From assembly GCA_002701845.1 (NCBI GenBank), contig NZXG01000050.1:1-64000 (forward strand): a stretch of 64,000 bases of DNA. The letters run 5' to 3'. Source of the stretch: Pseudomonadales bacterium. GTDB lineage: Bacteria; Pseudomonadota; Gammaproteobacteria; Pseudomonadales; Ketobacteraceae. This document shows, piece after piece, positions 19,550 through 29,915 of this stretch (its first letter is position 1; each line of letters begins with the position of its first letter). Under the pieces are notes generated by a model, which saw only the letters and a list, made by a program, of their open reading frames with translations, was not told the origin of the DNA and searched no databases. The translations under genes were made by a program, and so were the position numbers.

Positions 19550-21097
19550 ATGACAAGTTCACAACAACGCGCTGCCCTGCAACGCCAGATCTGGGCCATT
19601 GCCAACGACGTACGCGGCGCGGTCGACGGCTGGGATTTCAAACAATACGTCCTCGGCACCCTGTTTTACCGCTTTATTAGCGAAAACTTTGCCGCCTACA
19701 TTGAAGGCGGTGACGATAGCGTCAACTACGCCGAACTGCCCGATAGCGTGATCACGCCCGACATCAAAGACGACGCCATCAAAACCAAAGGCTACTTCAT
19801 CTACCCCAGCCAGTTGTTTGCCACCGTCGCGAAAAATGCCAACACCAATGAGAGCCTGAATACCGATCTGGCGGCCATCTTTGCGGCTATCGAGGCCTCG
19901 GCCAGTGGTTACCCTTCCGAGCAGGATATTAAAGGCCTATTTGCTGATTTTGACACCACCAGTAACCGCCTGGGTAATACGGTAAAAGACAAGAACAAAC
20001 GCTTGGCCGATGTGCTCAAGGGCGTAGCCGGGCTGGAGTTTGGTGACTTTGAAGGCAGCCATATCGACCTGTTCGGCGATGCCTATGAATTCCTTATCTC
20101 CAACTACGCCGCCAATGCCGGTAAATCGGGTGGTGAGTTTTTTACCCCGCAGCATGTCTCCAAACTTATCGCCCAACTGGCCATGCACAAGCAGACCAGC
20201 GTCAATAAAATTTTTGACCCGGCCTGTGGCTCCGGCTCACTGCTGCTGCAAGCCAAGAAACATTTCGACGCCCACATTATTGAAGAAGGTTTCTTCGGCC
20301 AGGAGTTAAACCACACCACCTACAACTTGGCGCGTATGAACATGTTTTTGCATAACATCAACTACGACAAGTTCAACATCCAGCTGGGCAACACCCTGAC
20401 AGACCCGCACTTCGGCGACGACAAACCCTTCGATGCCATCGTCTCCAACCCGCCGTATTCGGTAAAATGGATAGGCAGTGACGACCCAACGCTCATCAAC
20501 GACGAACGCTTCGCCCCCGCCGGTGTGTTGGCACCCAAATCCAAGGCCGACTTTGCCTTTGTACTGCATGCGCTCAGCTACCTTTCCAGCAAAGGCCGTG
20601 CGGCGATTGTCTGCTTCCCCGGTATTTTTTACCGTGGCGGTGCCGAGCAGAAAATCAGAAAGTATCTGGTGGATAACAACTATGTGGAAACCGTGATTTC
20701 ACTAGCACCCAACCTGTTCTTTGGTACCACCATCGCCGTGAATATTCTGGTGCTGGCAAAGAACAAAACCAACACCGATACCCAGTTTATCGACGCCAGC
20801 GGCTTGTTTAAGAAAGAAACCAACAACAACATCCTCACCGATGACCATATCAAACAGATCATGGCGGTATTCGACAGTAAAGAAAATGTCGAACACCTAG
20901 CCCGCTCGGTGTCGTACGAAGAAGTTGCAGGCAACGACTACAACCTGTCGGTAAGCAGCTATGTCGAAGCCAAAGACACCCGCGAAGTGGTGGACATTAC
21001 AAAACTCAATGCCGAACTGAAAACCACCGTCGCTAGAATCACCCAGCTGCGCCAAGACATTGATGCGATTGTGGCTGAGATTGAGGGCGAGGAGTAG
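19550..21097 (+). CDS. hsdM: Type I methyltransferase subunit HsdM (type IC, EcoprrI/EcoR124I-like)
   Basis: A 515-residue N6-adenine methyltransferase subunit. Residues 1-170 are the helical N-terminal domain ([20 protein letters not shown] start). [12 protein letters not shown] precedes SAM motif [13 protein letters not shown] (about 222-233), and the catalytic NPPY is at about 300-303. With HsdS it forms the M2S methylase that protects host DNA and carries HsdR. It is distinct from the interrupted outer HsdM, which is about 320 residues longer. AGGA is seven bases before the ATG. The gene order hsdM-hsdS-prrC-hsdR matches the E. coli prr locus. It is the only intact hsdM in the window. Confidence 0.96.
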   Translation: MTSSQQRAALQRQIWAIANDVRGAVDGWDFKQYVLGTLFYRFISENFAAYIEGGDDSVNYAELPDSVITPDIKDDAIKTKGYFIYPSQLFATVAKNANTNESLNTDLAAIFAAIEASASGYPSEQDIKGLFADFDTTSNRLGNTVKDKNKRLADVLKGVAGLEFGDFEGSHIDLFGDAYEFLISNYAANAGKSGGEFFTPQHVSKLIAQLAMHKQTSVNKIFDPACGSGSLLLQAKKHFDAHIIEEGFFGQELNHTTYNLARMNMFLHNINYDKFNIQLGNTLTDPHFGDDKPFDAIVSNPPYSVKWIGSDDPTLINDERFAPAGVLAPKSKADFAFVLHALSYLSSKGRAAIVCFPGIFYRGGAEQKIRKYLVDNNYVETVISLAPNLFFGTTIAVNILVLAKNKTNTDTQFIDASGLFKKETNNNILTDDHIKQIMAVFDSKENVEHLARSVSYEEVAGNDYNLSVSSYVEAKDTREVVDITKLNAELKTTVARITQLRQDIDAIVAEIEGEE

Positions 21098-21102
21098 AAC
21101 GT

Positions 21103-22263
21103 ATGAGCAACATAAGCTTTATGGAAAAGCTGCTGGATGGAGTTGAGGTGGAGTGGACGACTCTAGGCAATGAGCGCTATGTTGAGATCGCCAATAGTGG
21201 AAGAAAGCCGGTAAAAGCTTCACTGCGAGCAGCGGGTAAAACGCCATATTACGGCGCAAACAACATACAAGATTATGTTGACGGCCATACTCATGACGGA
21301 GAGTATGTTCTTATCGCTGAGGACGGTTCGGCGAGTCTTGAGAGATATTCCATCCAGTACGCAACAGGAAAGTTTTGGGCAAACAACCATGTTCATGTCG
21401 TACGAGGCAAGGAAGGTCTCAGTTCACGCTTCCTATACCACTATCTCTGTATCGTTAACTTTATTCCATTTCTGTCTGGTGGTGGACGTGCAAAGCTGAC
21501 CAAGGGAAAACTGGTTGACATACCTGTCCCCATCCCCTGCCCAGACAACCCCAAAAAATCGCTGGAAATTCAGGCCGAAATCGCCCGCATACTGGACGCC
21601 TTTACCGCCATGACCGCCGAGCTGACCGCCGAGCTGACCGCCGAGCTTGACCTGCGCAAAAAACAATACAACCACTACCGCGACCAGTTGTTGAGTTTTG
21701 AAGAAGGGGAAGTGGAGTGGAAGACGTTGGGGGAAGTTGCTGTCATCGGTACAGGTAGTCATGACACTAAAGACGCCATTGAGGATGGTGATTATATTTT
21801 TTATGCTCGCGGTCGAGAACCGTTAAGTCTAAACGCATTTGACTTTGATGAAACTGCAATCATCACCGCAGGAGATGGTGCTGGGGTAGGAAAAGTATTT
21901 CATTATGCTCAAGGTAAATATGCACTGCATCAGCGAGCATACCGTATCGTTCCAAGCGAAATGATGAATCCGAGATTTGTATATCACTGCCTAAGATCAT
22001 ATTTTTATGAATACATACAAAAGGCATCGGTGAGCTCATCTGTCACTTCACTTCGCAGGCCAATGTTTTTAAATTTTCCGATGCCAGTTCCATCGCTAGC
22101 CGAACAAGCCCGTATCGTCTCCATCCTCGACAAATTCGACGCCCTCACCAACTCCATCACCGAAGGCCTACCCCGCGAAATCGAACTGCGCCAAAAGCAA
22201 TACGAGTATTACCGCGATTTACTGCTGAGCTTTCCCAAGCCAGATGACGAGGCGGCGGCCTGA
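21103..22263 (+). CDS. hsdS: Type I specificity subunit HsdS with three TAEL repeats
   Basis: A 386-residue target-recognition subunit. The start [18 protein letters not shown] is typical of type IC HsdS. Two variable target-recognition domains (about residues 15-150 and 205-345) alternate with two conserved helical spacers: [15 protein letters not shown]... with [12 protein letters not shown] in the centre, and [15 protein letters not shown] at the end. In EcoR124I and its variant, two or three TAEL repeats set the spacer of the bipartite target (6 or 7 bases). Three repeats here predict the longer spacing. The ATG is five bases after the hsdM stop, with GGCGAGGAG upstream. prrC begins two bases after its stop. 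The sequence it recognises cannot be read by eye. Confidence 0.95.
   Translation: MSNISFMEKLLDGVEVEWTTLGNERYVEIANSGRKPVKASLRAAGKTPYYGANNIQDYVDGHTHDGEYVLIAEDGSASLERYSIQYATGKFWANNHVHVVRGKEGLSSRFLYHYLCIVNFIPFLSGGGRAKLTKGKLVDIPVPIPCPDNPKKSLEIQAEIARILDAFTAMTAELTAELTAELDLRKKQYNHYRDQLLSFEEGEVEWKTLGEVAVIGTGSHDTKDAIEDGDYIFYARGREPLSLNAFDFDETAIITAGDGAGVGKVFHYAQGKYALHQRAYRIVPSEMMNPRFVYHCLRSYFYEYIQKASVSSSVTSLRRPMFLNFPMPVPSLAEQARIVSILDKFDALTNSITEGLPREIELRQKQYEYYRDLLLSFPKPDDEAAA
21613..21648 (+). repeat. 12-bp x 3 tandem repeat encoding TAEL in hsdS
   Basis: ACCGCCGAGCTG at 21613-21624 and 21625-21636 and ACCGCCGAGCTT at 21637-21648. Loss or gain of one unit keeps frame and would change the HsdS spacer and so the DNA target. 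Confidence 0.92.
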
Positions 22264-22264
22264 T

Positions 22265-23440
22265 ATGAGCAAGACGCTAAAGGAGGTTGCGGAGCAGTTA
22301 AATGCACCAAGAAGGGTGAAGAATAAGAAGGCCACTGAAGTCGAAGTGGTCACGCAAGTGCCCAAAGTGCAGCTAATTTACGCATTCAACGGCACGGGAA
22401 AAACTCGCCTGTCTCGTGAGTTCAAGCAGCTGGTTGCGCCTAAAGGCAATGGCGAAGACGACGAAGCCATCTCGCCGCGGGAAAAAATCCTCTATTACAA
22501 CGCCTTCACCGAAGATCTATTTTATTGGGACAACGATTTAGAAGGGGATGCTGCCCCTAAGCTAAAAATTCAGCCAAATACCTATACCGATTGGTTGCTT
22601 ACGTTGCTGAAAGACCTTGGGCAAGATGCGAATATTGTTAAGTACTTCCAACACTTCGCCAATGACAAGTTAACCCCCCATTTCAGTGAAGACTATACAC
22701 AAGTCACCTTTACCCTGGAGCGAGGCGACGATAAAGGCACAGAGCCTCTTAAAATATCCAAAGGTGAAGAAAGTAACTTTATCTGGAGTGTTTTTTACAC
22801 GCTTCTGGATCAGGTGATTACCATCCTCAATGTCGCAGAACCAGAGAATCGTGAAACCCGGCAGTTTGATCAGTTGGAGTATGTGTTTATTGATGACCCG
22901 GTGAGTTCATTGGATGAAAATCACCTGATCGAATTGGCTGTTAATCTGGCGGGACTGATCAAGTCCAGCAAGTCTAATTTGAAGTTCATTATCACTACCC
23001 ACAGCCCGCTTTTTTATAACGTGCTCTACAACGAGCTAAACAGTAAAGCTTGTTATTTGTTGGAGCGGTTTGAAGATGGCACCTTTGCGCTGCTGGATAA
23101 ACACGGCGACTCCAATAAGAGCTTCTCCTATCACCTGTATTTGAAGCAGACACTGGAAAAAGCCATCGCCGACAACACGGTGCAGAAGTACCATTTCACG
23201 CTGTTGCGAAATCTCTATGAAAAGACCGCCAGCTTTCTGGGCTATCCAAAGTGGTCAGAACTTTTGCCCGATGACAAGCAGGCGTATTTAAACCGCATTA
23301 TTCAATTTACCAGTCATTCAACATTGTCGAATGAAGTCGTCGCCGAACCCAGTGGGCCTGAAAAGAACACAGTAGGCTTGCTACTGAACCACTTGGTCAG
23401 CAATTACGGCTTTTGGCAGCAGGAAGAACAAAATGGTTGA
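22265..23440 (+). CDS. prrC: Anticodon nuclease PrrC (tRNA-Lys cleaving)
   Basis: A 391-residue protein, close to the 396 of E. coli PrrC. The N-terminal ABC-like NTPase has Walker [11 protein letters not shown] (about 41-50), signature [11 protein letters not shown], Walker [13 protein letters not shown] and the H-loop ITTHSP. The C-terminal nuclease has Arg315, Glu319 and His351, with spacings of 4 and 32, exactly those of the PrrC triad Arg320-Glu324-His356. In E. coli, PrrC is held inactive by the EcoprrI complex; when the T4 Stp peptide disables the restriction enzyme, PrrC cuts tRNA-Lys 5' to the wobble base and stops phage growth. The gene lies between hsdS and hsdR as in the prr locus and overlaps hsdR by eight bases. 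Start at 22265 fits the family; an upstream ATG inside hsdS would add seven residues. Confidence 0.95.
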   Translation: MSKTLKEVAEQLNAPRRVKNKKATEVEVVTQVPKVQLIYAFNGTGKTRLSREFKQLVAPKGNGEDDEAISPREKILYYNAFTEDLFYWDNDLEGDAAPKLKIQPNTYTDWLLTLLKDLGQDANIVKYFQHFANDKLTPHFSEDYTQVTFTLERGDDKGTEPLKISKGEESNFIWSVFYTLLDQVITILNVAEPENRETRQFDQLEYVFIDDPVSSLDENHLIELAVNLAGLIKSSKSNLKFIITTHSPLFYNVLYNELNSKACYLLERFEDGTFALLDKHGDSNKSFSYHLYLKQTLEKAIADNTVQKYHFTLLRNLYEKTASFLGYPKWSELLPDDKQAYLNRIIQFTSHSTLSNEVVAEPSGPEKNTVGLLLNHLVSNYGFWQQEEQNG

Positions 23441-26400
23441 TTACACCAAGCCCATCGCCGAGTCGAACCGCTTTATCGTACTCGATAAATACAACCAGGA
23501 ATGGAAGGTAGCCGAAAGCTACCAGAGCGAAGGCGACCTGGAGCGCGAGCTGATTCAGGATTTGATCAATCAAGGGTATGAATACCTGCCTGCGCTGAAT
23601 AACCCGGAAGCCATGCTGGCCAATGTGCGGGTACAACTGCAAGCACTCAATAACGTGGAGTTCTTGGAGGGTGAATGGAAGCGCTTTGTCGAAACGTATC
23701 TGGATAAGCCCAGCGATACCATTGTCGATAAGACCCGAAAAATTCACGATGACTATATTCATGATTTTGTGTTTGACGATGGCCGCATCAAAAACATCTA
23801 TCTGGTGGATAAAAAGAACATCGCCCGCAACAAGGTGCAGGTGATCAAGCAGTTTGAACAAACCGGCAGCCATGCCAACCGCTACGATGTGACTATTCTG
23901 GTGAATGGCCTACCGCTAGTGCAGGTTGAGCTGAAAAAGCGCGGTGTGGCCATTCGTGAAGCCTTTAATCAGGTGCACCGCTACAGTAAGGAGAGCTTTA
24001 ACAGTGAGCATTCGCTGTATAAGTACTTGCAGTTGTTTGTAATCTCCAACGGCACCGATAGCCGTTACTTCGCCAACACCACCCAGCGCAACAAAAACAG
24101 CTTCGACTTCACCATGAACTGGGCGAAGGCCGATAACAGCCTGATTAAAGACCTAAAAGACTTTACCGCCACCTTCTTCCAAAAGAACACCTTGCTGAAT
24201 GTGTTGCTGCATTATTCGGTGTTTGACGTGAGTAATACGTTGCTGGTGATGCGCCCCTATCAAATAGCGGCCACCGAGCGCATTTTATGGAAGGTGAAAA
24301 GCTCGTTTGAAGGGAAAAACTGGAGCAACCCGGAGAGCGGTGGTTTTATCTGGCACACCACAGGCTCTGGCAAGACCTTAACCAGCTTTAAAGCGGCACG
24401 CTTGGCCACCGAGCTGGAGTTCATCGACAAGGTGTTTTTTGTGGTGGACAGGAAAGACCTCGACTACCAGACCATGAAGGAATACCAGCGCTTTTCACCC
24501 GACAGCGTGAATGGTTCAGATAGCACCGCTGGCCTCAAACGCAATCTGGATAAAGACGACAATAAAATCATCGTAACCACCATTCAAAAGCTCAACAACC
24601 TGATGAAGAGCGAAGGTGATCTGGCTATCTACAACAAGCAGGTGGTGTTTATCTTTGACGAATGCCACCGCAGCCAGTTTGGTGAGGCGCAGAAAAATCT
24701 TAATAAGAAGTTCAAACGTTTCTACCAGTTTGGCTTTACCGGCACGCCTATCTTCCCGCAAAACGCCTTGGGGGCGGAAACCACCGCCAGCGTATTTGGC
24801 CGCGAATTACATTCCTATGTGATCACCGATGCCATCCGCGATGAGAAGGTGCTCAAATTCAAGGTGGATTACAACGATGTGCGCCCTAAGTTCAAGGAAA
24901 TTGAAACCGAGCAGGATGAGAAAAAGCTAAGTGCACTGGAGAACAAGCAAGCCTTGTTGCATCCGGAGCGTATTCGGGAAATTTCGCAGTATGTTCTGAA
25001 TAACTTCCGTCAGAAGACCCATCGCTTACAGGTAAACGCCAAGGGCTTTAATGCCATGTTTGCGGTCAGCAGCGTGGATGCGGCCAAGCTTTACTACGAA
25101 TCGCTCAACACGTTGCAAGCGAGCAGCGACAAACCTCTGAAAATTGCCACCATTTTTTCCTTTGCTGCCAATGAAGAGCAAGACGCCATTGGTGATATTG
25201 CGGATGAGAGCTTTGAAGTATCGGCGATGAACAGCAGCGCTAAGGAGTTTTTAAGCGCCGCCATTGGTGACTATAACGCCTTCTTTAAAACCAATTTCAG
25301 TGTAGACAGCAACGGCTTCCAGAACTATTACCGCGATTTGGCCAAGCGGGTGAAGTCCAAGGAAATCGATTTGCTGATTGTGGTAGGAATGTTCCTGACC
25401 GGTTTCGACGCGCCCACCCTGAACACCCTGTTTGTTGATAAAAATCTGCGCTACCACGGTTTAATGCAAGCCTACTCGCGCACCAACCGTATTTATGACG
25501 CCACCAAGACCTTTGGCAATATCGTGACCTTCCGCGATCTGGAGAGGGCCACTGTCGACGCCATTACCTTGTTCGGCGATAAAAACACCAAAAACGTCGT
25601 GCTGGAAAAAAGCTACAAAGAATACATGGACGGCTTTACCGATGTGGTCACCGGTCAAGCCCAGCGCGGGTTTATGGAAGTGGTCAGTGAACTAGAGCAA
25701 AAGTTCCCAGACCCAAGCGCCATCGAAAAAGAATCCGATAAGAAAGAATTCGCCAAGCTCTTTGGCGAGTACTTACGTGTTGAAAACATCCTGCAAAACT
25801 ACGACGAGTTTGCCAGTTTGAAGGCGCTACAAAGCGTGGATATGAGCGACCCGGAAGCCGTCGAAGCTTTTAAAGCAGAGCACTACCTGGATGATGAAAA
25901 GCTGGCCGAGCTGCAAACCATCCGCTTACCTGCCGAGCGCAAGGTTCAGGATTATCGTTCGACCTACAACGACATCCGCGACTGGCAGCGCCGCCAAAAA
26001 TCAGCCGAGGATAAAGAGAAGTCCACCATCGACTGGGATGATGTGGTATTTGAGGTAGACCTGCTCAAATCGCAAGAGATCAACCTCGATTACATTCTTG
26101 AGCTGATCTTTGAGCACAACAAAAAGAACAAGAGTAAAGCGGACCTGGTAGATGAAGTGCGGCGTGTGATTCGTGCCAGCCTAGGCAACCGCGCGAAAGA
26201 AAGCCTGGTGGTAGACTTTATCAACCAAACCGATCTGGATCAGATAGGCGACAAAGCCAGCGTTATTGAAGCCTTCTTTGCCTTTGCTCAAGCCGAGCAG
26301 CAGCGCGAAGCGGAAGAGCTGATCCATGCCGAAAGCCTCAATGCAGAAGAAGCCCGGCGCTACATCACCACCTCGCTCAAGCGAGAGTATGCCAGCGATG

Positions 26401-26534
26401 CAGGCACAGAACTGAATGCCATACTGCCCAAGATGAGCCCGCTGAATCCGCAATATTTGACCAAGAAGCAGAGTGTGTTCCAAAAGATCGCCGCGTTTGT
26501 AGAGAAGTTTAAGGGTGTGGGCGGCAAGGTTTAA
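23433..26534 (+). CDS. hsdR: Type I restriction subunit HsdR (type IC, EcoprrI/EcoR124I-like)
   Basis: A 1033-residue motor and nuclease subunit, very close to the EcoR124I length. The PD-ExK nuclease has Asp152, Glu166 and Lys168 (YDVTILVNG and VELKKRG), one residue off the known EcoR124I residues. The translocase has Walker A GSGKT (311-315), DECH (409-412) and the later motif [17 protein letters not shown]. It pulls DNA past the M2S core and cuts unmethylated foreign DNA at a distance. The C-terminal helical domain ends [12 protein letters not shown], matching the assembly domain of the type IC family. It closes the cargo operon. No terminator was found in the 100 bases before the element's right-end repeats. 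Confidence 0.97.
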   Translation: MVDYTKPIAESNRFIVLDKYNQEWKVAESYQSEGDLERELIQDLINQGYEYLPALNNPEAMLANVRVQLQALNNVEFLEGEWKRFVETYLDKPSDTIVDKTRKIHDDYIHDFVFDDGRIKNIYLVDKKNIARNKVQVIKQFEQTGSHANRYDVTILVNGLPLVQVELKKRGVAIREAFNQVHRYSKESFNSEHSLYKYLQLFVISNGTDSRYFANTTQRNKNSFDFTMNWAKADNSLIKDLKDFTATFFQKNTLLNVLLHYSVFDVSNTLLVMRPYQIAATERILWKVKSSFEGKNWSNPESGGFIWHTTGSGKTLTSFKAARLATELEFIDKVFFVVDRKDLDYQTMKEYQRFSPDSVNGSDSTAGLKRNLDKDDNKIIVTTIQKLNNLMKSEGDLAIYNKQVVFIFDECHRSQFGEAQKNLNKKFKRFYQFGFTGTPIFPQNALGAETTASVFGRELHSYVITDAIRDEKVLKFKVDYNDVRPKFKEIETEQDEKKLSALENKQALLHPERIREISQYVLNNFRQKTHRLQVNAKGFNAMFAVSSVDAAKLYYESLNTLQASSDKPLKIATIFSFAANEEQDAIGDIADESFEVSAMNSSAKEFLSAAIGDYNAFFKTNFSVDSNGFQNYYRDLAKRVKSKEIDLLIVVGMFLTGFDAPTLNTLFVDKNLRYHGLMQAYSRTNRIYDATKTFGNIVTFRDLERATVDAITLFGDKNTKNVVLEKSYKEYMDGFTDVVTGQAQRGFMEVVSELEQKFPDPSAIEKESDKKEFAKLFGEYLRVENILQNYDEFASLKALQSVDMSDPEAVEAFKAEHYLDDEKLAELQTIRLPAERKVQDYRSTYNDIRDWQRRQKSAEDKEKSTIDWDDVVFEVDLLKSQEINLDYILELIFEHNKKNKSKADLVDEVRRVIRASLGNRAKESLVVDFINQTDLDQIGDKASVIEAFFAFAQAEQQREAEELIHAESLNAEEARRYITTSLKREYASDAGTELNAILPKMSPLNPQYLTKKQSVFQKIAAFVEKFKGVGGKV

Positions 26535-26566
26535 TGGTGGGAAAAGAGACTTTTGTCGTCTGCCAA

Positions 26567-26717
26567 CACCACAACGTGTCGTTTGAATTGTGGTGACAAA
26601 AACACGTAAATGTCACCACTAAGAATGGTTACCTATGGACAATATTGGAATCGCCTACAATGCAGATAAATGCTGGCCTGTAGCCAATGTCACCACTGGT
26701 GAATGTTACGGTGGAGT
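26567..26717. repeat. Right-end GTGGTG/CACCAC repeat cluster of the element
   Basis: CACCACAA (26567-26574) is inverted as TTGTGGTG (26588-26595). This overlaps GTGGTGACA (26590-26598), which is inverted as TGTCACCAC (26611-26619), and a further TGTCACCAC lies at 26688-26696. The same TGGTGACA occurs at 13232 at the left end. These are candidate binding sites for the recombinases; the inverted repeats have no T tract, so they are not a terminator. Confidence 0.7.
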
Positions 26718-28596
26718 CGGCTCCGGCGGTATGCTGATTGCCGCCAAGGAATGGATCGATGAGCACGGCGGCGAGGGCTACCGGCTGGACTGCTACGGCC
26801 AGGAGGCCGCCGGTACCGTCTGGTCCATTGCCCGCATGAATATGCTCCTGCACGGCATCAAAACCGCCAACCTGCAAAACGACGATACCCTGGAGCGGCC
26901 CCGCCACCTGGACGACGGCGGTACCCTGCGCCGCTTTGACCGCATCCTCACCAACCCACCCTTTTCCATCAACTTCGGCAGCAAGGATAAAGACGACAGT
27001 GGCCAGGACGTGTTCCAGCCGCAGTTCCGCAGCGAGCGCTTTAAATACGGCGAAGTGCCCCTGGGCTCCAAAAAGGCCGACCTGATGTTCCTGCAGCACA
27101 TGCTTGCCGTGTGCGCCGAGGGCGGCATGGTGGCGACCGTTATGCCCCACGGTGTGCTGTTTCGTGGCGGCGACGAGCAGAAAATCCGCAAGGGCATTAT
27201 CGATGAAGACCTGCTGGAAGCCGTCATCGGCCTGCCACCCAACCTGTTCTACGGCACCGGCATCCCCGCCTGTATTCTGGTGCTGCGCCAGCGCGTCAGC
27301 GATGGCGCCCGGCAGGTGAGCAGCAAGCACCCCAACAACCGGGGCAAGGTGCTGTTTATCAATGCCGACCGGGAATACTTCGAAGGCCGGGCGCAAAACT
27401 ACCTGATGCCCGAGCACATCGAAAAAATCGCCGCCACCTATGAGGCCTTTGCCGACGGCAACGGGCGAAGCATCGACGGCTTTGCCGACATCGTCAGCAT
27501 CGACACCCTGCGCGACAACGGCTACAACCTCAACATCCGCCGCTACGCCGACAACGCCCCGCCGCCGGAGCCCCACGACGTGCACGCCCACCTGGTGGGC
27601 GGCATCCCCGAGGCGGAAATTGACGCAAAACAGCCCCTGTTCTCCGCCCAGGGCCTGGACCCGGCCGAGCTGTTCGAGCCCAAACCCGGCGACCCCGGCT
27701 ACCAATTGTTTCGTGAGCGCATCGCGGATAAAGCCGCTATCAAACCCGCCATCGAGCAAAGTCCCAAAGTACAGGCCCAGGAACAGGCCCTGCGCGATGC
27801 CTTTAACCGGTGGTGGCAAGAACACAGCCAGAGCATCACCGCCCTGCCGCAACAGCGCCGCTACGCCGCCCTGCGTCAGGAACTGCTGGCGAGCTTTGGC
27901 GAGCACTTACAACCCGTGGGCCTGCTGGACGACTTTCAAATCAGCGGCATGATCGCCGGCTTCTGGCACCAGCAAAAATACGACTTCCAGACCCTGATGG
28001 CCCGGGACTGCCTGGGCGTCATCGACGCCTGGCGCAGCTCCATCCTCACCGGCCTGGAAGACAGCAACAGCAAAGACGACCCGTTGGAGCACAAACTGGT
28101 GCAGGGCCTGCTGCAGGATTTTCTAAGCGAGCTGCAAGCACTGGAAAACCGCAAAGCCGAGCTGGACAGCCAGATCAAAGCCGCCGAGGAGCAACTGCCC
28201 AAAAGCGGTGATGAAGACGACGACAGCGAGAGCGATGACGAGCCGCTAAGCGACGCCGATATCGAACAACTGCAACAGCAGATCAAAGCCTGGAAAAAGC
28301 AGCGCACCGCCAACGCCAAAGCGCTCAAGGATAAACAGGCGCAATTACCCGAAGAACTCAACCGCCGCGTCGATGCCCTGGACAACACCCGGGCCGCCGA
28401 ACTGTTACTGGAAATCCTCCACCGCGATATGCAAACCATTGTCGAGCGCGCCATCAGCGCCCAGCGCCAGCAGGTGATCGCCGCTGTGGAAAACTGGTGG
28501 GATAAATACAAAGTGACCCTGACCGAAATTGAGCAGGCGCGGGATAAGGCGGCGCAGCAGTTGGCGGGGTATTTGGAGGGGTTGGGGTATGTCTGA
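26635..28596 (+). pseudogene. hsdM: Outer HsdM, C-terminal fragment fused to 28 element-encoded residues
   Basis: From 26719 this is the remainder of the outer HsdM: GSGGMLIAAKEW completes SAM motif I, then LTNPPFSINFG carries the catalytic NPPF, followed by the target-facing helical regions. A long C-terminal extension has an acidic run (GDEDDDSESDDEPLSD) and coiled coil. An ATG at 26635 inside the element opens a frame of 28 residues that runs straight through the junction, so a 653-residue fusion could be made. No ribosome site was seen for it. It lacks the N-terminal domain and half of motif I, so methyltransferase activity is not expected. It overlaps hsdS by eight bases, which may still serve to translate the downstream genes. 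Confidence 0.92.
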
Positions 28597-29899
28597 ATGG
28601 CGTGAGTTCCGGTTGGACCAGCTAATGGATTTCAGGAAGGGTATTAACTATACCTCGTCTGACTACGGTGATGAATCCTCTGACTGCCCATTCATAACAA
28701 TTAAGTGCTTCGTCAAAGGCGGGGGGTACGAGTCGACAGGCTTGAAGTATATAAGAGGTGAGTTCAAACGGGAGGATCAGCTTCAGGCCGGTGATGTTGT
28801 CTTTGCGGTTACTGACTTGACGAGAGCAGGAGACATAGTTGGTAGTCCACTGCAAGTGCCCTTCTATGGTGAAAATGTATATGCCGTGGCGTCAATGGAC
28901 TGCATGAGAGCAATTCCCTACGAGGCAGTGTGTGATAGAAGCTTTCTTTATTATAGGATGATGTTGCCGGACATTCGAGGACAAATGGTAGCTTACTCTG
29001 CAGGATCAACCGTGTTGCACTTGGATACCAAACAAGTGCCACGAATCACCTGTCTTTTCCCGGAAGACATTCCAGAGCAGAAAGCCATCGCCAATATCCT
29101 CGACACCCTGGATACCCAAATCCGCCAAACCGAGGCCATTATCGCCAAACTGCAACAGGTCAAGCAGGGCCTGCTGCACGATCTGCTCACTCGCGGCATC
29201 GACGCCAACGGCCAACTCCGCCCACCCCGCGAACAGGCGCCAGCGCTTTATAAAGAATCGACGCTGGGGTGGATTCCGAGGGAGTGGGAGGCAGCCCCAA
29301 TTGGTAGTAGAGCAGAAATCTCATATGGCATAAGTGATGCCATAGATACAGCTCTTGAAGACGGCGTAAAAACGATCACATTACCTTGCGTGAAGGCCAA
29401 CGGTGACTTAATTTTATCGGAAGATGCTTTGGCTTACACAAGCCGCGAGAAGGTAACCTCTCAGTTGATGTTGAAGAAGGGAGACTTACTCTTCAATTGG
29501 CGAAACGGAAGCCAGAACCACCTTGGAAAGACCGCACTTTTTGATCTTGATGGTGAGTACACACATGTAGGTTTCTTGCTTAAAGTCAGGGCTATAGAGG
29601 GGCAGTGTGAGCCGACGTTTCTTTATCAGGCAATCAAATATGCCAAGGAAACAGGGGTGTTCCTGAGGGCTAAGATTCAGGTCAACAATACGTTTAATAG
29701 TGGCGAGTTGCGGGCTCTCAGGCTAGCGTTTCCACCCCTACATGAGCAGATTGGCCTATCAACTAAGCTGGCTAGCCTGGAAGATCAGATTTCATCCGAG
29801 CACCGCAGGATCAACAAGCTAAAAAAACAAAAATCCGGCCTAATGGACGACCTCCTAACCGGCCGCGTCCGCGTCAATCGATTATTAAAGACCGCTTAA
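28589..29899 (+). CDS. hsdS: Outer type I specificity subunit HsdS
   Basis: A 436-residue HsdS with two target-recognition domains (about residues 1-150 and 215-365). Each is followed by a conserved helical spacer: PEQKAIANILDTLDTQIRQTE and LHEQIGLSTKLASLEDQIS, ending KKQKSGLMDDLLTGRVRV. It sets the bipartite recognition site of the outer enzyme. The ATG at 28589 overlaps hsdM (ATGTCTGA), the usual coupling. The two target domains are visibly poorer in GC than the spacers, as is common for exchanged specificity domains. With its partner HsdM broken it should have no working complex unless another HsdM of the same class is present elsewhere. Confidence 0.93.
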   Translation: MSEWREFRLDQLMDFRKGINYTSSDYGDESSDCPFITIKCFVKGGGYESTGLKYIRGEFKREDQLQAGDVVFAVTDLTRAGDIVGSPLQVPFYGENVYAVASMDCMRAIPYEAVCDRSFLYYRMMLPDIRGQMVAYSAGSTVLHLDTKQVPRITCLFPEDIPEQKAIANILDTLDTQIRQTEAIIAKLQQVKQGLLHDLLTRGIDANGQLRPPREQAPALYKESTLGWIPREWEAAPIGSRAEISYGISDAIDTALEDGVKTITLPCVKANGDLILSEDALAYTSREKVTSQLMLKKGDLLFNWRNGSQNHLGKTALFDLDGEYTHVGFLLKVRAIEGQCEPTFLYQAIKYAKETGVFLRAKIQVNNTFNSGELRALRLAFPPLHEQIGLSTKLASLEDQISSEHRRINKLKKQKSGLMDDLLTGRVRVNRLLKTA

Positions 29900-29915
29900 C
29901 CGCAGGAGCTACCCT

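Larger units (their letters stand above)
13187..26721 (+). mobile_element. 13.5-kb recombinase-trio element carrying an EcoprrI-like R-M/PrrC module, inserted in hsdM
   Basis: The boundaries come from the split hsdM: DPCCG ends at 13186 and GSGG resumes at 26719. The four bases CGGC occur at both edges (13183-13186 and 26718-26721) in the same codon phase, so removal of 13,535 bases restores the gene. The element is visibly more AT-rich than its surroundings. Order: left end, three overlapping tyrosine recombinase genes, a small HTH/coiled-coil gene, a dyad repeat array, an Xre-type regulator, hsdM, hsdS, prrC, hsdR and a right end rich in GTGGTG/CACCAC repeats. There is no DDE transposase, conjugation or replication gene. 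Three adjacent recombinases recall Tn554-type transposons, RIT elements and gamma-mobile-trio islands; which family applies could not be decided without a search. Confidence 0.9.

Noticed and set aside
26590-26619. GTGGTGACA...TGTCACCAC as a terminator for the inner hsdR
   Set aside because: No T tract follows and the stem is separated by a 12-base loop; it fits better as a recombinase site because copies occur at both ends.
12548-28596. Functional split HsdM assembled from two fragments
   Set aside because: The break separates the halves of the SAM-binding loop itself; complementation is very unlikely, although not tested.
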